Shown: one piece after another, positions 46,247 through 56,819 of the stretch
Layout of the letters: every line of letters begins with the position of its first letter
Position numbering within the stretch: position 1 is the first letter of the stretch
Assembly: GCA_010093515.1 (NCBI GenBank)
Contig: MU001685.1
Location: 102,522 to 166,521, forward strand
Length of the DNA: 64,000 nt
From: Lineolata rhizophorae
Lineage: Eukaryota > Ascomycota > Dothideomycetes > Lineolatales > Lineolataceae
Direction: 5' to 3'
Notes under the pieces: generated by a model
Databases searched by the model: none
The model's input: the letters and a program-made list of their open reading frames with translations, nothing else
What the model was told of the DNA's origin: nothing
Position numbers and translations under genes: made by a program

Positions 46247-49200
46247 ATCTCGCTCTTCGGCCGGGATATAAGTCGGAGCCTCTCCCGGCAAGGTATTGGG
46301 AGAACTTTCGCCACGGCCAATGCTTAGGCGCACTACCGGTTTACTTCATTCACTGACGCTTCGGACCCGGTGACGCTAGTGGATCCTATCAAGCCAATAT
46401 GGTAGCGTCTGTAAGTGCCTTCTTCTGCCGTGGACTCTTTTCCTTTTCCTTAATTTTCACTTTTTTTTTGGTCATGTTTACATAGGGCTGTACTATTGTC
46501 CTTTTTTTTTTGTTTTTGTTGTTTGGCCCTTTTCCCTTTTTTAATGGTTTTTATTGGAAAGTAATATTCGGCCCTCTCCTTAATAAGGCCGTGGGCAAGC
46601 AAAAACCAACCAGCCATTCCAGAGGAATTTCTTTGGAGAGAATGGCTTCCATTTCCACTCAACCATCTCTTAAGGATGACTCCATTCTCAGCACGTATTT
46701 TGCCCAGCTTCATCACAAAAGTAATGCACATAGATGGCTCTAGTCTCTTTCAACAAGCGTTGGAGGATGCCACCTTCAAGCCGCTCGAGCCTTTTGGCTT
46801 CACAACTTGATTCTTTCCTTGAAGTTTCTTTTGGGCTTGTTTTATAGTCTTTGTACAGTATCTTTCCTCTTTAAAGCTGCGAGCCGGTGAGCTTTGACCA
46901 GACGCAGTAGTATGGGAGCTGCTGGCAGTACGGCATTCTTTCAAGAGGATGCTTCGGGCTTCAGGAAACTGGCCAAGACTTTTAGATATTATTTACCAAA
47001 AGGACTCAACGCTTTATCAGATCGCTTGCACACTTTGCTGCCTAGAGAGTGACTACAAGCGTCTGAACAAGGCCGGCAAATAGGATTACGAAGAGATTTG
47101 TAATGCCAGGCTTGGTTGATATCCCGGCAACAGTATTGAAGGACCGGTTAGCAGGATACGGAATGGCCCTTCCATTCGGTCTTTGACAAGGCAAGGTGCA
47201 ATGATGGCACTATTTAGCCCTTGATGTCGAGTAGGTGTACTACTATGTAAATGCTGTCACCCAATTGTAGTCCGACTATAGCGACGACCTCCGCCTACCC
47301 TGGAATTCTGCTGATTTTGCCAAGCAGGTGGGTTGGTTGGACTGAGATATCTGCGGGGTGGGCCGAGCTATATACCTGAGCGCCTGCCAAACGACGAAAG
47401 TTAAATTCTACGTACTTGCCATTTATAAAAAGTCCGGGCTTGTAGACACAAGTCCAAAATTTTTTATCCTTTACCACTCACTGTCGAGAAAAGTGAGTCA
47501 CATTCAAATACTGGCGATAGTCACCTACACTCTAACACAATGCCAAAAAGCCTGCCCTGAACCCAGATGCTCAGATATACATGAGTAGGTGGGTGAAGAG
47601 CATTCGCATGTGACCGAAATCAGACCACGTCCGGCTGCTCCGGCATGGAGGACCGTTTTCCCGCTCAACCAGAGGGTGGAAGAGAATGTATTACAGGATC
47701 CCGAGTATGAGCGGGATTGCCCTGAGTGTCGCAGAGGCGCCCCGCCAGAAATGCTATGAGGAATATCCACACCTTGGGCCTCATGGCTGACCGGCTCAGT
47801 CGACGTCAATTTCTGTTGCCTTCCGCGGGCAGCCTTTGGAGTCCTTGAACGTGCGTTCTCAATCCAGTATAGGCGAAATATAAATTTAATATTTAATATT
47901 AGTTCAAATATGCGGTTCTAACTTACGGTGCATCTTTGTGGAACATCAGCAGATAAACGTAGTGAGGAAGTTCAAGTAGTTTGTCCTAACCTAGTAGCCC
48001 AGTGACACTCAAGTTATAAACAAACCAGCAATTTACAGAATTATTTGAATCGAAGGCTAGTGGAATATGGACGTAGTAAAATTCACAAGTACTAGCAAGG
48101 TTTAGATCTCGCTTGAACTCATGGTTGCAGACGAGGGTACCAAGAGTACTATGTCGTACAAGCCGCTTACCTAGGATGTCTGTAGCATGGGAATATACTG
48201 AAATATGGCGAAAATCAGCCATTTTTAAAAGAGTGTCGAAAGGAGATTGCATGGTGGTTAGTAGAGTGACCGAAAGTCCGTTGAGCCGGGAGCCACCAGT
48301 CCGTGAAATGTCCGCGAGTCCGAAGAATTCCTTGCGGCTTGAAACAAGACGATTTAGCACATCCTTTTGCAAGAAGAATACGTGGTGTGGCATGTGACGA
48401 AAAGTCCACATTTAATGCTTCGTCAAGCTTGTGACTATTTCTCTTGAGCGTCCCTGTATTTCTTAATAAAGCAACAAGGGATAATTCTTGCATTCAAACT
48501 CTTAATTCAAGTTTCTTCACTATTTCTCCATACTGACTATTTCCTCGACTTCCGACACTCTAGAGGTCAGCACAGGTGGCCGATCATATTCTAATTTATT
48601 GCACCTGCATAGCGGCAAGGCTTCAGGGGCATTCGTGGCCATTGAGACAGATTCGATGCTGAGGTTTCTGAATTCAGGTTGTCACCCAGGAAGATCTCTA
48701 GACTCTCATCTTGGGAGGAGCCTGTTGTAGGCGTGGTGTATCAACTATTTGCACTGGACCAACTTGGCACATGTGACCGTTCATGTCTATACACACTCAG
48801 AAGAAAGCTAAAGAGAACAACATCGCTAGGGCTCACGTTCGACTTGAGGGTTGTTGGATCAATAAGATTCTCGCTGCAAATAGAAGACAACGAAGTCGGG
48901 CTTACGGCCCTCCGTCGTGGATGACAATGCGGCCTCGGTAGTGAGGGAGTCGCTCTCTATCGAGAGATGAGGCAGCAATCATAGAAGACCGGAATATCGT
49001 CCGTATTATATAGATACTCCATAGAGTAGCGCTCCTAGCCTTTGAACGCAGAGATCTATTCGTTGCGGAGAAAGTAAAGCTCGGTAGAGCCTTATTTCTT
49101 GCCAGCTAGTTTCCTTACAGCAAGTGTATATACATGCCTCTACTTATGAAGAGAAGGTATTTAATCTAAGTTAAGCTTGGGTGCAAGCGTCGAGTAAGAG

Positions 49201-49806
49201 CATTTCTTTAGTTCCGAAGCTAGTCGGTACCTACCTTCGGAGCATTTTCGGCAAAAGCCTGATACATTAAAAGGCCGCTCCACTAAGAGTGCTTTAAAGA
49301 TCATCATTCTAGAAGGGATTTCCCGCATGACTGTCCCGCTTAGGTCTAAGGGGTCTACTCCGATCGAACGTTTTCGTAGTATCCGCGTATTAGCCATTAG
49401 TCTCTATTCTAATCTAAGAAACACCTGCTTTATTAATAGTAAAGCACCCGTATATATTGTGAGGTTTAGACCACTACAAATACTCCGTCAGGCCCTGCAT
49501 TACACTCAAACCTAACAAGCTGAAGCTAAGTTGCGATTAAGTCGGTAACAGTTGCCACGTAATGAAGCAACTAAAAGTGGTAAACGTGGTCGGTTGTTCT
49601 TCGCCTGAGAATACCATTACTATTAAGAGGGAATGACCGGTACTAGCTTATATACAACTGATGCAAGGTTCCACTTCCGCCTAATGCTTTCCCAATGCAC
49701 GGTAGTCGTAAGGAATGATAGAAAAGCAAACGCCGTTCAATGCATAAAGGAGTGGATGGTTTCATTACGACGCCCACAGTACAGCATGATACCAGATGCC
49801 TTGCAT
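46247..49806. other. Gene-poor AT-rich region
   Basis: 3.6 kb with T-rich tracts (46458-46545), many stops in all frames and a TA-rich character from 47870 to 49600 that suggests old mutated repeat DNA. A minus-strand frame of 141 codons (47986-48411) has no recognised family. No intact transposon gene is visible. The left 200-500 bases are the 3' flank of the GTPase gene. Confidence 0.45.
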
Positions 49807-50271
49807 TTAGGCGCAGAGCGTCAAAGTGACGGCGTTGTTAGAGCCGCAGACTCTAGTCTGGCTGCCCGCAGGCGGGGTACCATCGGCCCAGACGATGCTG
49901 GGGCAGTTGTCGTCGGCCGGGGCGACGACGAGACTCTCGCCGGCGAAGCCGTCGCCGAAGACGTCGGACAAGTCGTACCAGATCTTGGTGCCGTCGAGGG
50001 TGTAAGAGAAGATGGTCTGAGGCGTGTTGGCGATGTAGAGCCCGTTTTCGACCCGCGTGATCTTGAGCGCGACGCCGCCCGACTGGTCATCCCAGTGGAA
50101 CGGCTCCGAGTAGCCGGTCCCAGGCTCAAGGGTCACCTGATCACCAACGGAACTGTCGACGGACCAGAGGTAGACATTGGAGTCGCAGTTGTTTTCGACT
50201 TTGGCGCTGCCGACGGCAAGGGCAGCCGGGGCGAGGGCTAGGAGGGAGGAGATGATGGTCGCGGCGTACAT
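49807..50271 (-). CDS. BYS1-like small secreted protein
   Basis: A 154-residue secreted protein of the family named after the Blastomyces yeast-phase-specific protein BYS1. The start MYAATIISSLLALAPAALA is a clear signal peptide with cleavage expected after ALA. The mature part begins GSAKVENNCDSNVYLWSV and contains FHWDDQSGGVALKI, IFSYTLDGTKIWYDLSDVFG and the closing VCGSNNAVTLTLC. Four cysteines are placed as in the family (one near the mature start, one in DDNC, two at the end) and could form two disulfides. Function in the family is not established; members are often expressed during host contact or morphological change. The ATG at 50271 was preferred to an upstream in-frame one (50313) because only it starts directly at the signal peptide. 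The gene is unusually GC-rich for its AT-rich surroundings. Confidence 0.9.
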   Translation of the reverse strand: MYAATIISSLLALAPAALAVGSAKVENNCDSNVYLWSVDSSVGDQVTLEPGTGYSEPFHWDDQSGGVALKITRVENGLYIANTPQTIFSYTLDGTKIWYDLSDVFGDGFAGESLVVAPADDNCPSIVWADGTPPAGSQTRVCGSNNAVTLTLCA

Positions 50272-52044
50272 TTTTGTTGATGTGGAGGTTTGGAAACGAT
50301 TGAACTTGTTCAATTGAACAGGAGGCTGGTAAGGAGTCTGAAACTGGAATGAGGAGTGACTTGAATTGCTGGATGGAGCTCGAGTTCGAAGTCAAGTTGA
50401 GTCTCGGTACTTATACTGAGCCATCTGGGCTATCCTTGGGCCCAGGCGTAAGATTAATATCCATATCACGAACTAGGTATGGTTTGAATGCTACCTCAAA
50501 TCACAAGGGTCCTCTCGTGATGGCGGGTCCAGCCATGCGGTGCCATTCCTTCAATTCCCTGAGGCCAGAACACCGGTACACTACACGGAACATGCCTAGA
50601 ACTCGTAAACTTATCGCATCATGACGTATGTCAGTTAGAGCCTAGTCCAATTGAATAGGAAGCGCTTGTTAGCTAGCCTTCTCCATATTGCGGTGAAGTC
50701 ATGGTATTGTAGAGCTTTGGTCGTGGTTGGAGCCTTCGGAAGCTTCGGTTATGCTAGTCACCGACACCGAGTATGGTGGAGCAAAAATACGAAAGGGTCC
50801 CACAATTACAGAGAATAGAAGAGGCTCAAACGAGTGGAGGATCGGCATCTTGGCGGACCTTAAACGAGTGTAGATGGGATAGCTGGTCCAGTCACACGAA
50901 GGCTGTCCTGGATGCTGTCCGAAAAGAGTGGACCGTCCTCGTTCATCGCACCACAATAGCTCTTGATCTGCGCCAGAGTCACCCAATGGAGAACCTGTAG
51001 GGTGTCTCGTCCAGGTCGCGACATAATGAGCGCTTGAGTGCTCTAGTAGGTAGCTTCAGCCAGAACCACGCCATGGCGAGGCGCAGTAGTCTGACGTCGG
51101 ATTCTACTGCGTAGCTGAAGTTGCTTCTATGGGAGAGACTGGTTGCCTTTGACCAAAAGCCCTGTAAAGGTATAAATGCAACCTAAAATAGCCTGTTGAC
51201 GTCGGATGGATAAATTGCGTTGCTTTTTACTCAACGGCGTTCACTGTCGTGCGATATGAAACATTGGATACTGTGACATTGCGGCGATGCTTCGATGTCA
51301 CCACATCTTGGCAGGGTTTTGGGTTAGCGGCAAATGCAAGGTGCGCTTTTCGCTTTCCGTCAAATGATGTTGCGAAGAGCCAGGGGGAATTCTCCGATGC
51401 ATAGAAAGAAGCCTTCGGTTACGACGGATGGATCGTTACTAAGGAAGTCCGCCCGTATTAGCGGGGCGCACATGATGGCCCGTGGCAGGGATGTTTTCCC
51501 AGATATTCGGTTGCTGTTAGTAAGTATGCGGGCGCAATATATATTGGAACCGGGCAGTGAGAGCGATCAGAGTGGTGTCGAACCATGTCAGATCTGGCAA
51601 CGGTGATCGCGCTTTGGGGGCATGGATGAGGCTGTGCTTTCCGAGCACTGATCATCGGCCCATTGTCTATATATAGCCAAGCACGCCGAATTTCGCACGT
51701 CATCCCTCGTATCTTCACCAAATGCTTCAAAGAATTTGGCTCCTCAATTCTCTAGCGCAAATGGTTGATACACAAAGAGGTTCCAGGTAAAAGCCTTTTC
51801 GCATACAAAGGAAATGATCAACGCCCGCTAAAAGGGTGGAATGTTGGGCAAACTCGAATGACCATGCAGACGTCTTCAGGTCGCTATACGAGCTTCGCAT
51901 GATACTGCCACTGTGTCAATACATCTCGCATTGACCAATTTGTGGTAGATTAGAGCAAACCACTAGGAGACATTCCTTCGACACCTTCTACCTGAATGTG
52001 GAAACATAGCCATCAAGGCAATCGCGCCGTTAAGAACTAATTGA
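50272..52044. other. Intergenic region
   Basis: Apart from the promoter of the BYS1-like gene at the left, only short frames occur. The right end is the 3' flank of Ku80. No repeat or RNA gene is recognised. Confidence 0.5.
50410..50415 (-). promoter_or_regulatory. TATA-box candidate of the BYS1-like gene
   Basis: TATAAG on the minus strand, about 140 bases before the ATG, a plausible distance for a fungal promoter. No transcript start is known. Confidence 0.45.
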
Positions 52045-54783
52045 TTAGAGTGTTAGCGTCTCATCGGAGTCGCAAACCTCAGTAATTTTATGAGTATAGA
52101 TTGAAGACTTACCGCCTTGGCTTCCTCCTCCGACACTCCCGAGAATTCGCTCACTCTCTTGTCTACTAGGCCCAGCCGATTCGCTCGAATGCGCCACCAC
52201 ATCTCCTTCCTATCTCCGCCCAACTTCCCTTTCACAATCTTCTCTTTCAGATCTATCAGAATCCCGTTCCAAACGCCCGGCTCTTCTAGCTCCGTCATCT
52301 CTTCGCGAAGTACGCGAAGCGCTTCGATAGCACGGCCGTATCCAGAATCGCCTAGGCTATGCCGAATATAGTCGGCAGCAATACCGGCGAGCTGCTGCGC
52401 TGCGTCCTTGATAGTCGTGATGTCCTCTGTGGTAGCGAGAAGTTGCTTGAACTCGGGAATTGCATTTTCTGCAGAAATCTTGGTCCGCTTATTGCTAGGC
52501 TGGGCGAGAAGAGCGCCGACGTCGAGGCCGGAGAGAGGCTTGTCGACCGAGCGGGCGCGCTTGCGGCCTTTCTGCTTGGGTGAAACTAGGCGCAAGGAAA
52601 ACAGTGAGCGAAAGTGCAGAGTGCATGAGCAGAACCCAATGCATACCTTTCTTAACGTTCGCCGCAGCCAGCACTTTCTGCAGGTACGGCTGGGCTTGTT
52701 GGATAAGACCTTCCGGTGGTTGGGAGTATTTCGTGAGAATCGAAGCTGGTGGCGGAATTTCCTCGGTGGTGTTCACGGCTCGGAATTGAAGCGTTTTCTG
52801 AACGCGGTGAACAATGGGAGAATATATATCGTCGAGGGCTGCGTATTCGCAAGGATTCCTGTTATGCGTTATAAAGCTGATCTCCACGAACAAGCTAACA
52901 CACGTACCCTTCTTCGTCCTTGGCGAAGGTCGAGATATCCATGCTATCCACGTAATCGCTCATGGCATTCATCAAATCGTCGCTCGGCAGGTACCGGTGC
53001 TCGACAAGCTTCTTGCCTGAGATGGTGATGATCCGATCCAGAGGCGGAAACTTATAGTCACGCAAATCCTCCGCAAATGGCAGCTCCACATCGACCAAGC
53101 ATTCATTCTCATCCTCAATCTCAGGCGCGAGAAGGACAATGACCGGGTTGTTTCCATCCTTCACTACGAGTCTTGCCACCGCATAAGTCTCGAGCTCATG
53201 GAGTGCATGGATAAAAGAAGATAGAGCTAGCTTGGCCTTCTCGTTGATCCTGGAGGCGACGATCATATTTGTCTCTGACATGTGAAAAAATCTTTTGTAC
53301 TACACCAATCGGTTAGATGGAACTTGGCGTATCAGAATAAGTCAACGTACCTTATTCCGATCGACAAACCCGACGATTTCCAGGCCCTTGCGGTTTTCAA
53401 ACTTGAAAAGATTCATCTCGTACTCGCTCACATGACATACGGTCGATCCGTACTCATATCCCTTGTCTAGCTCGCTTCTTTCGACCTCACGTTTCCCGCT
53501 TGGAGCTTGCGAGTCCTCGACGGTATAGGTTGGGTTGTTTTTTGCGCTCACCAATCCATGAGATGGATTGGCTAGATGTGCGTCATCTCCGTCACGCCCC
53601 AAAGTGTGTGAAGACTGAGCGCTATCTTCTGTCGGACCTACGTTCGATCTCCGGACGAATTCGCTCGCGATCAGAGGACGAGCGACTCTCACCCGCGGAT
53701 AGCGCTCAACGTCAATGGACATGGCCGACTCGTAGTTTTCGACGTCCCCAAGGGTGAGGTCGCCTTTAAAAGATGGAACTGGGCGAACATCCCTCGTCGC
53801 AGGGATATTGATATTAGATATTACGTCTGCCATTGTAGCGAAGACTCCGTTGCAATTTTCAGCAAGTGATCGCAAAATCGCTTCGTTTTCGGCCTTGGAC
53901 ATAGGATTAGTACCAATCATCGCCCCTGAAGTATGAGAACACAATCCTTGCCTTGACTTTATCCTTGTTTTCCTCTTTGAAACCAAATTCCGGATCGTCG
54001 AAGTCCACTCCCCTGTATTTCCATTGTTAGCGAGAACTCAGAAATTTTTGTTTCTCGTTCCAACGTACAAAATGAGGAGCTCGATGTTGTCTTCGTTAAT
54101 TTTTCCCGCGATTTCAGCAATTTCGTCGGTGTCCATTGGCCCACAGCCATTCGTAATCAGGTATATCCTTCGGATGTACTTGAGTTTCCTGGTATGCTCG
54201 CCCATCATGTATGTGGCGAGAACAAGGGCGGAAATAGCTTGATGAGACCGTTAGTTATGATTCCTTCGGGGAGAGCTATGCTCTTACGATCGCCTTGGTT
54301 TACATTGCTCGGCTTGATCTTCTCATGAAGAGCGCGAATATCTGGCATTAAGCATCTTGACAATGTCAATCAATAGCTGGTAAATAAATAGCTCGTGAGG
54401 AAGACTGACTGTTTTGGAGATTGGAATACTGATATGTTGGCATAGCCTTCATCGTCTGATAGGGGATTGTCCGTTCCTAATTACAAAATGTTAGCAAATC
54501 CAAACTCCCCGTACTTAAGGCGTGAGTTCTCAAACGTACCATCTGTGCGCAGGCCGACAACACCGAAATGTAGGGTCTTTCGCCCTCCTGCCATCTGAAC
54601 GAGGTCAGTCATACTGCGATTTTGTCAATATTCACTGCTTTGCCTAGTACATACCGCTGTGGTGATCTTGTCCCAAACATAGGTCATGGCCCAATCCAGA
54701 TCCGTCTTCTCGCGTCCATTGTGCTTTTTCCCCATCGACCTACTCACGTCCACAATGAAAATCGATGCTTCCTTGTCCGCCAT
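52045..54783 (-). CDS. KU80: Ku80, DNA double-strand-break end-binding subunit
   Basis: With Ku70 it rings broken DNA ends and starts non-homologous end joining; it also acts at telomeres. Eleven exons give about 733 residues: 54783-54655, 54594-54540, 54476-54410, 54355-54288, 54237-54069, 54012-53952, 53893-53351, 53299-52908, 52858-52647, 52585-52113 and 52077-52045. The von Willebrand A-like domain opens with [14 protein letters not shown] and continues through [29 protein letters not shown] and [10 protein letters not shown]. The beta-barrel region holds [46 protein letters not shown] and [13 protein letters not shown]. The C-terminal arm has [14 protein letters not shown], and the alpha-helical C-terminal domain has [26 protein letters not shown]. 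One intron (53951-53894) appears to start with GC rather than GT. Phases agree throughout. The exact last exon ([10 protein letters not shown]) is the least certain part. Confidence 0.93.
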
Positions 54784-55289
54784 TATAGTGGCTCGTTATT
54801 GAACGCGAGAAGTTGAGAAGTTTCCAAGCCCGATTCCAAAATAACACGCGCGACGGCCACCTACACCACTCGATTTGGACCAAAAATGGTCTAGGTGATT
54901 GCTAGTACTCTCCGCTAATGAGAGAATACTGGAAAGTGTCTCTGGCGGGGATGAAGAGATGGTTGCGCGATTCCATTTGCGCGTGCGAAATATCGTGGTG
55001 GCGTGCGGATGATGAAGTTGCGCTAGTGTTCAAGGCAGCGAGACGCGGAAACGCGCAGTCACGTGCGTGCGGAGCTCAAGCTAACTCACCCGCGCTCGTT
55101 TCGGTTCGTCATAGACATCAGGCGTTCCAACCTGCAACAACATCCCACCCCTCTTCCGACACAAGGGGTTCAGTTGCAGCTCACCCGAATCGTGCATCTT
55201 GACTAACGTCCTACGCAACTTATCCGCTTCATCGGCCTCGAAAACTCACCAGCTCCTTTTTCCATCTCGAATACCTCCGATCAGCCAAC
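54784..55289. promoter_or_regulatory. Divergent promoter region, Ku80 / DUF4149 gene
   Basis: The 506 bases between the two start codons contain both promoters. No clear TATA box was seen on either side. CACGTGCGTG near 55060 and CTAACGTCC near 55202 are visible words without known meaning here. Confidence 0.45.
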
Positions 55290-55902
55290 ATGCCCTTCCT
55301 CACTACTCTCACTACGCCCGCACCCTACCACCTCCTTTCCTACGGCACCCTCCTAGGCACAACCTTCTTCCAGTCTTTCATCGGCGGCACGACCGCCTTC
55401 CGTGTGCTTCCGCGCCACGCCTTTTCGACCCTGCAATCGAACATCTTCCCCATCTACTTCGGAATGCAGACGGTGCTGCCAGTCGCCATGGCGCTGACGT
55501 ACCCCGACGCAGCCGGACGCGGGATTGCTGGTCTGTTTGAGGCTGACACCCGGTGGTCAGCTCTCGTCCCCACGTTGACGATGCTTGTGACGGGCGCGGC
55601 GAATTGGGTCGTCGTAGGACCGGCGACCACGGGCGTGATGAAGGAGAGGAAACATCAAGGTGAGTCGGACTAGGCCTGTTTTTAAAACGGGAGCGGACGA
55701 ATGCTGATGGGCTGTTTTCATGGCGAAAACAGAAACGCGTGATGGCAAGAAGTCGTACGACCCTGGCCCGCATTCGCCGGAGATGCAGAAGCTTAACAAG
55801 AAATTCATGCGGCTACACGGCGTCTCGTCGCTGTTAAATTTGAGTGGACTGCTAGCAATGATCTGGTACGGGATTGCACTGTCGGAAAGGTTGCGGATAT
55901 AA
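55290..55902 (+). CDS. DUF4149 / TMEM205-like small membrane protein
   Basis: Two exons (55290-55659, 55733-55902) encode about 179 residues. Four hydrophobic segments are visible: YHLLSYGTLLGTTFFQSFIGG (17-36), IYFGMQTVLPVAMAL (56-72), LVPTLTMLVTGAANWVVVGP (96-115) and the C-terminal LLNLSGLLAMIWYGIAL (158-175). The motifs GTTFFQSFIGGTTAFRVLPR and FMRLHGVSSLLNL match the fungal DUF4149 family related to human TMEM205, whose exact function is unresolved. The intron interrupts the hydrophilic loop. The gene is divergent from Ku80. Confidence 0.88.
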
Positions 55903-56061
55903 TAGCATAGTGGGAAATGACCATTTCGGGCATTGTATATACATGCCAAATGAATAAATCCTCTCTCAGTTAAATTATGCTCGACTAGCTTTGAACTACG
56001 CTAGCGAAAAGGTTGTCTTTTGGGTAGGTATGAATATTATTATGGCTCGTGCCTATGTGGG
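55903..56061. other. Short spacer between DUF4149 gene and 5S gene
   Basis: AT-rich spacer holding the 3' end of the DUF4149 transcript; nothing else recognised. Confidence 0.4.
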
Positions 56062-56069
56062 TATAAATT
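56062..56069 (+). promoter_or_regulatory. TATA element of the 5S rRNA gene
   Basis: TATAAATT lies 31 to 24 bases before the first base of the 5S rRNA. Neurospora 5S genes carry a TATA element at about this position that is needed for RNA polymerase III transcription. Confidence 0.7.
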
Positions 56070-56092
56070 AAAATTTAGCAAATAGTCCTTTC

Positions 56093-56211
56093 ACGTACGA
56101 CCATAGATTGTGGAATACATCGGGTCCCGTCCGCTCCCCTGTAATTAAGCCACAAATCGCCAGACTAGTACTTCGGTGGGTGACCACGAGGGAATCCCTG
56201 GTGTTGTACGT
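56093..56211 (+). rRNA. 5S ribosomal RNA
   Basis: A 119-base sequence with the conserved blocks ACGACCAT, GGGTCCCGTCCGCTC, TAAGCCAC, GACTAGTA, GGGTGACCAC and GGAATCCCTGGTGTTGTA in the order of filamentous-fungal 5S rRNA. The ends pair as helix I over nine positions (ACGTACGAC with GTTGTACGT, one G-T wobble). The second helix pairs ATTGTGG with CCACAAAT. A T-run follows directly, as expected of a polymerase III terminator. The copy stands alone between two protein genes, which fits the dispersed 5S arrangement known from Neurospora and relatives rather than a tandem array. Intact pairing argues for a working gene and not a pseudogene. Confidence 0.93.
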
Positions 56212-56222
56212 TTTGCATTTTT
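56211..56222 (+). terminator. RNA polymerase III T-run terminator
   Basis: Two T clusters (TTTT at 56211 and TTTTT at 56218) directly follow the 3' end of the 5S rRNA. Confidence 0.7.
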
Positions 56223-56819
56223 ACTCTCTTGGAGCTAGAATGTATTCATAAAAAAATTTTTTTTAAATAAATAGTATAGAATTTGAAACCTTGGAGTTCG
56301 TTGTGGGATTGATTGGCTGGAGCCCTTCTCTACATTCCAAGGTGCTCGCACATAACCTCTCAGTAAAAGTTGGTATCCTAGACTCTAAAATCCAAAGGCC
56401 GCGTATATCAAACACCCATTAAATATTCGAAGCTACCGATCTCCTGGCTCTTAGGTCGGCCAACTGTTGGGCCTGAATTAGACCTAGCCATGAGGTTGAC
56501 CGATCTCGTGGCAGGACTGCAATAGGGCTTTTGAGGATCGAGTCAGCTCACATGTTGCACTTAATGTGATATTTGGTGCCCCCTTGAAGTCTAATGTCCG
56601 TCAGCGCTTTACTGTCAGCGGCACCAGTCGCTCAGAAAACTTCTAGCGATATAGACATTTATTTGGCATGCTTAGACGCAAACCGCACAAACATTTTCAA
56701 TCATCTGTCCTCGTCTAGAATACTACTTATACAATAATGACTCGCGACCATTTGATGTCTTAGCAAAACAAAATACCTAGCTAAACGCCTGCTATAATAA
56801 CCCCACTACCTCAACTTCC
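56223..56819. other. AT-rich spacer
   Basis: No coding signal. Contains an A/T homopolymer pair near 56250-56265. The right end is the 3' flank of the DUF2985 gene. Confidence 0.5.

Noticed and set aside
47986-48411. 141-codon minus-strand frame in AT-rich DNA
   Set aside because: No family match and no flanking gene structure; kept only as a mention in the region entry.
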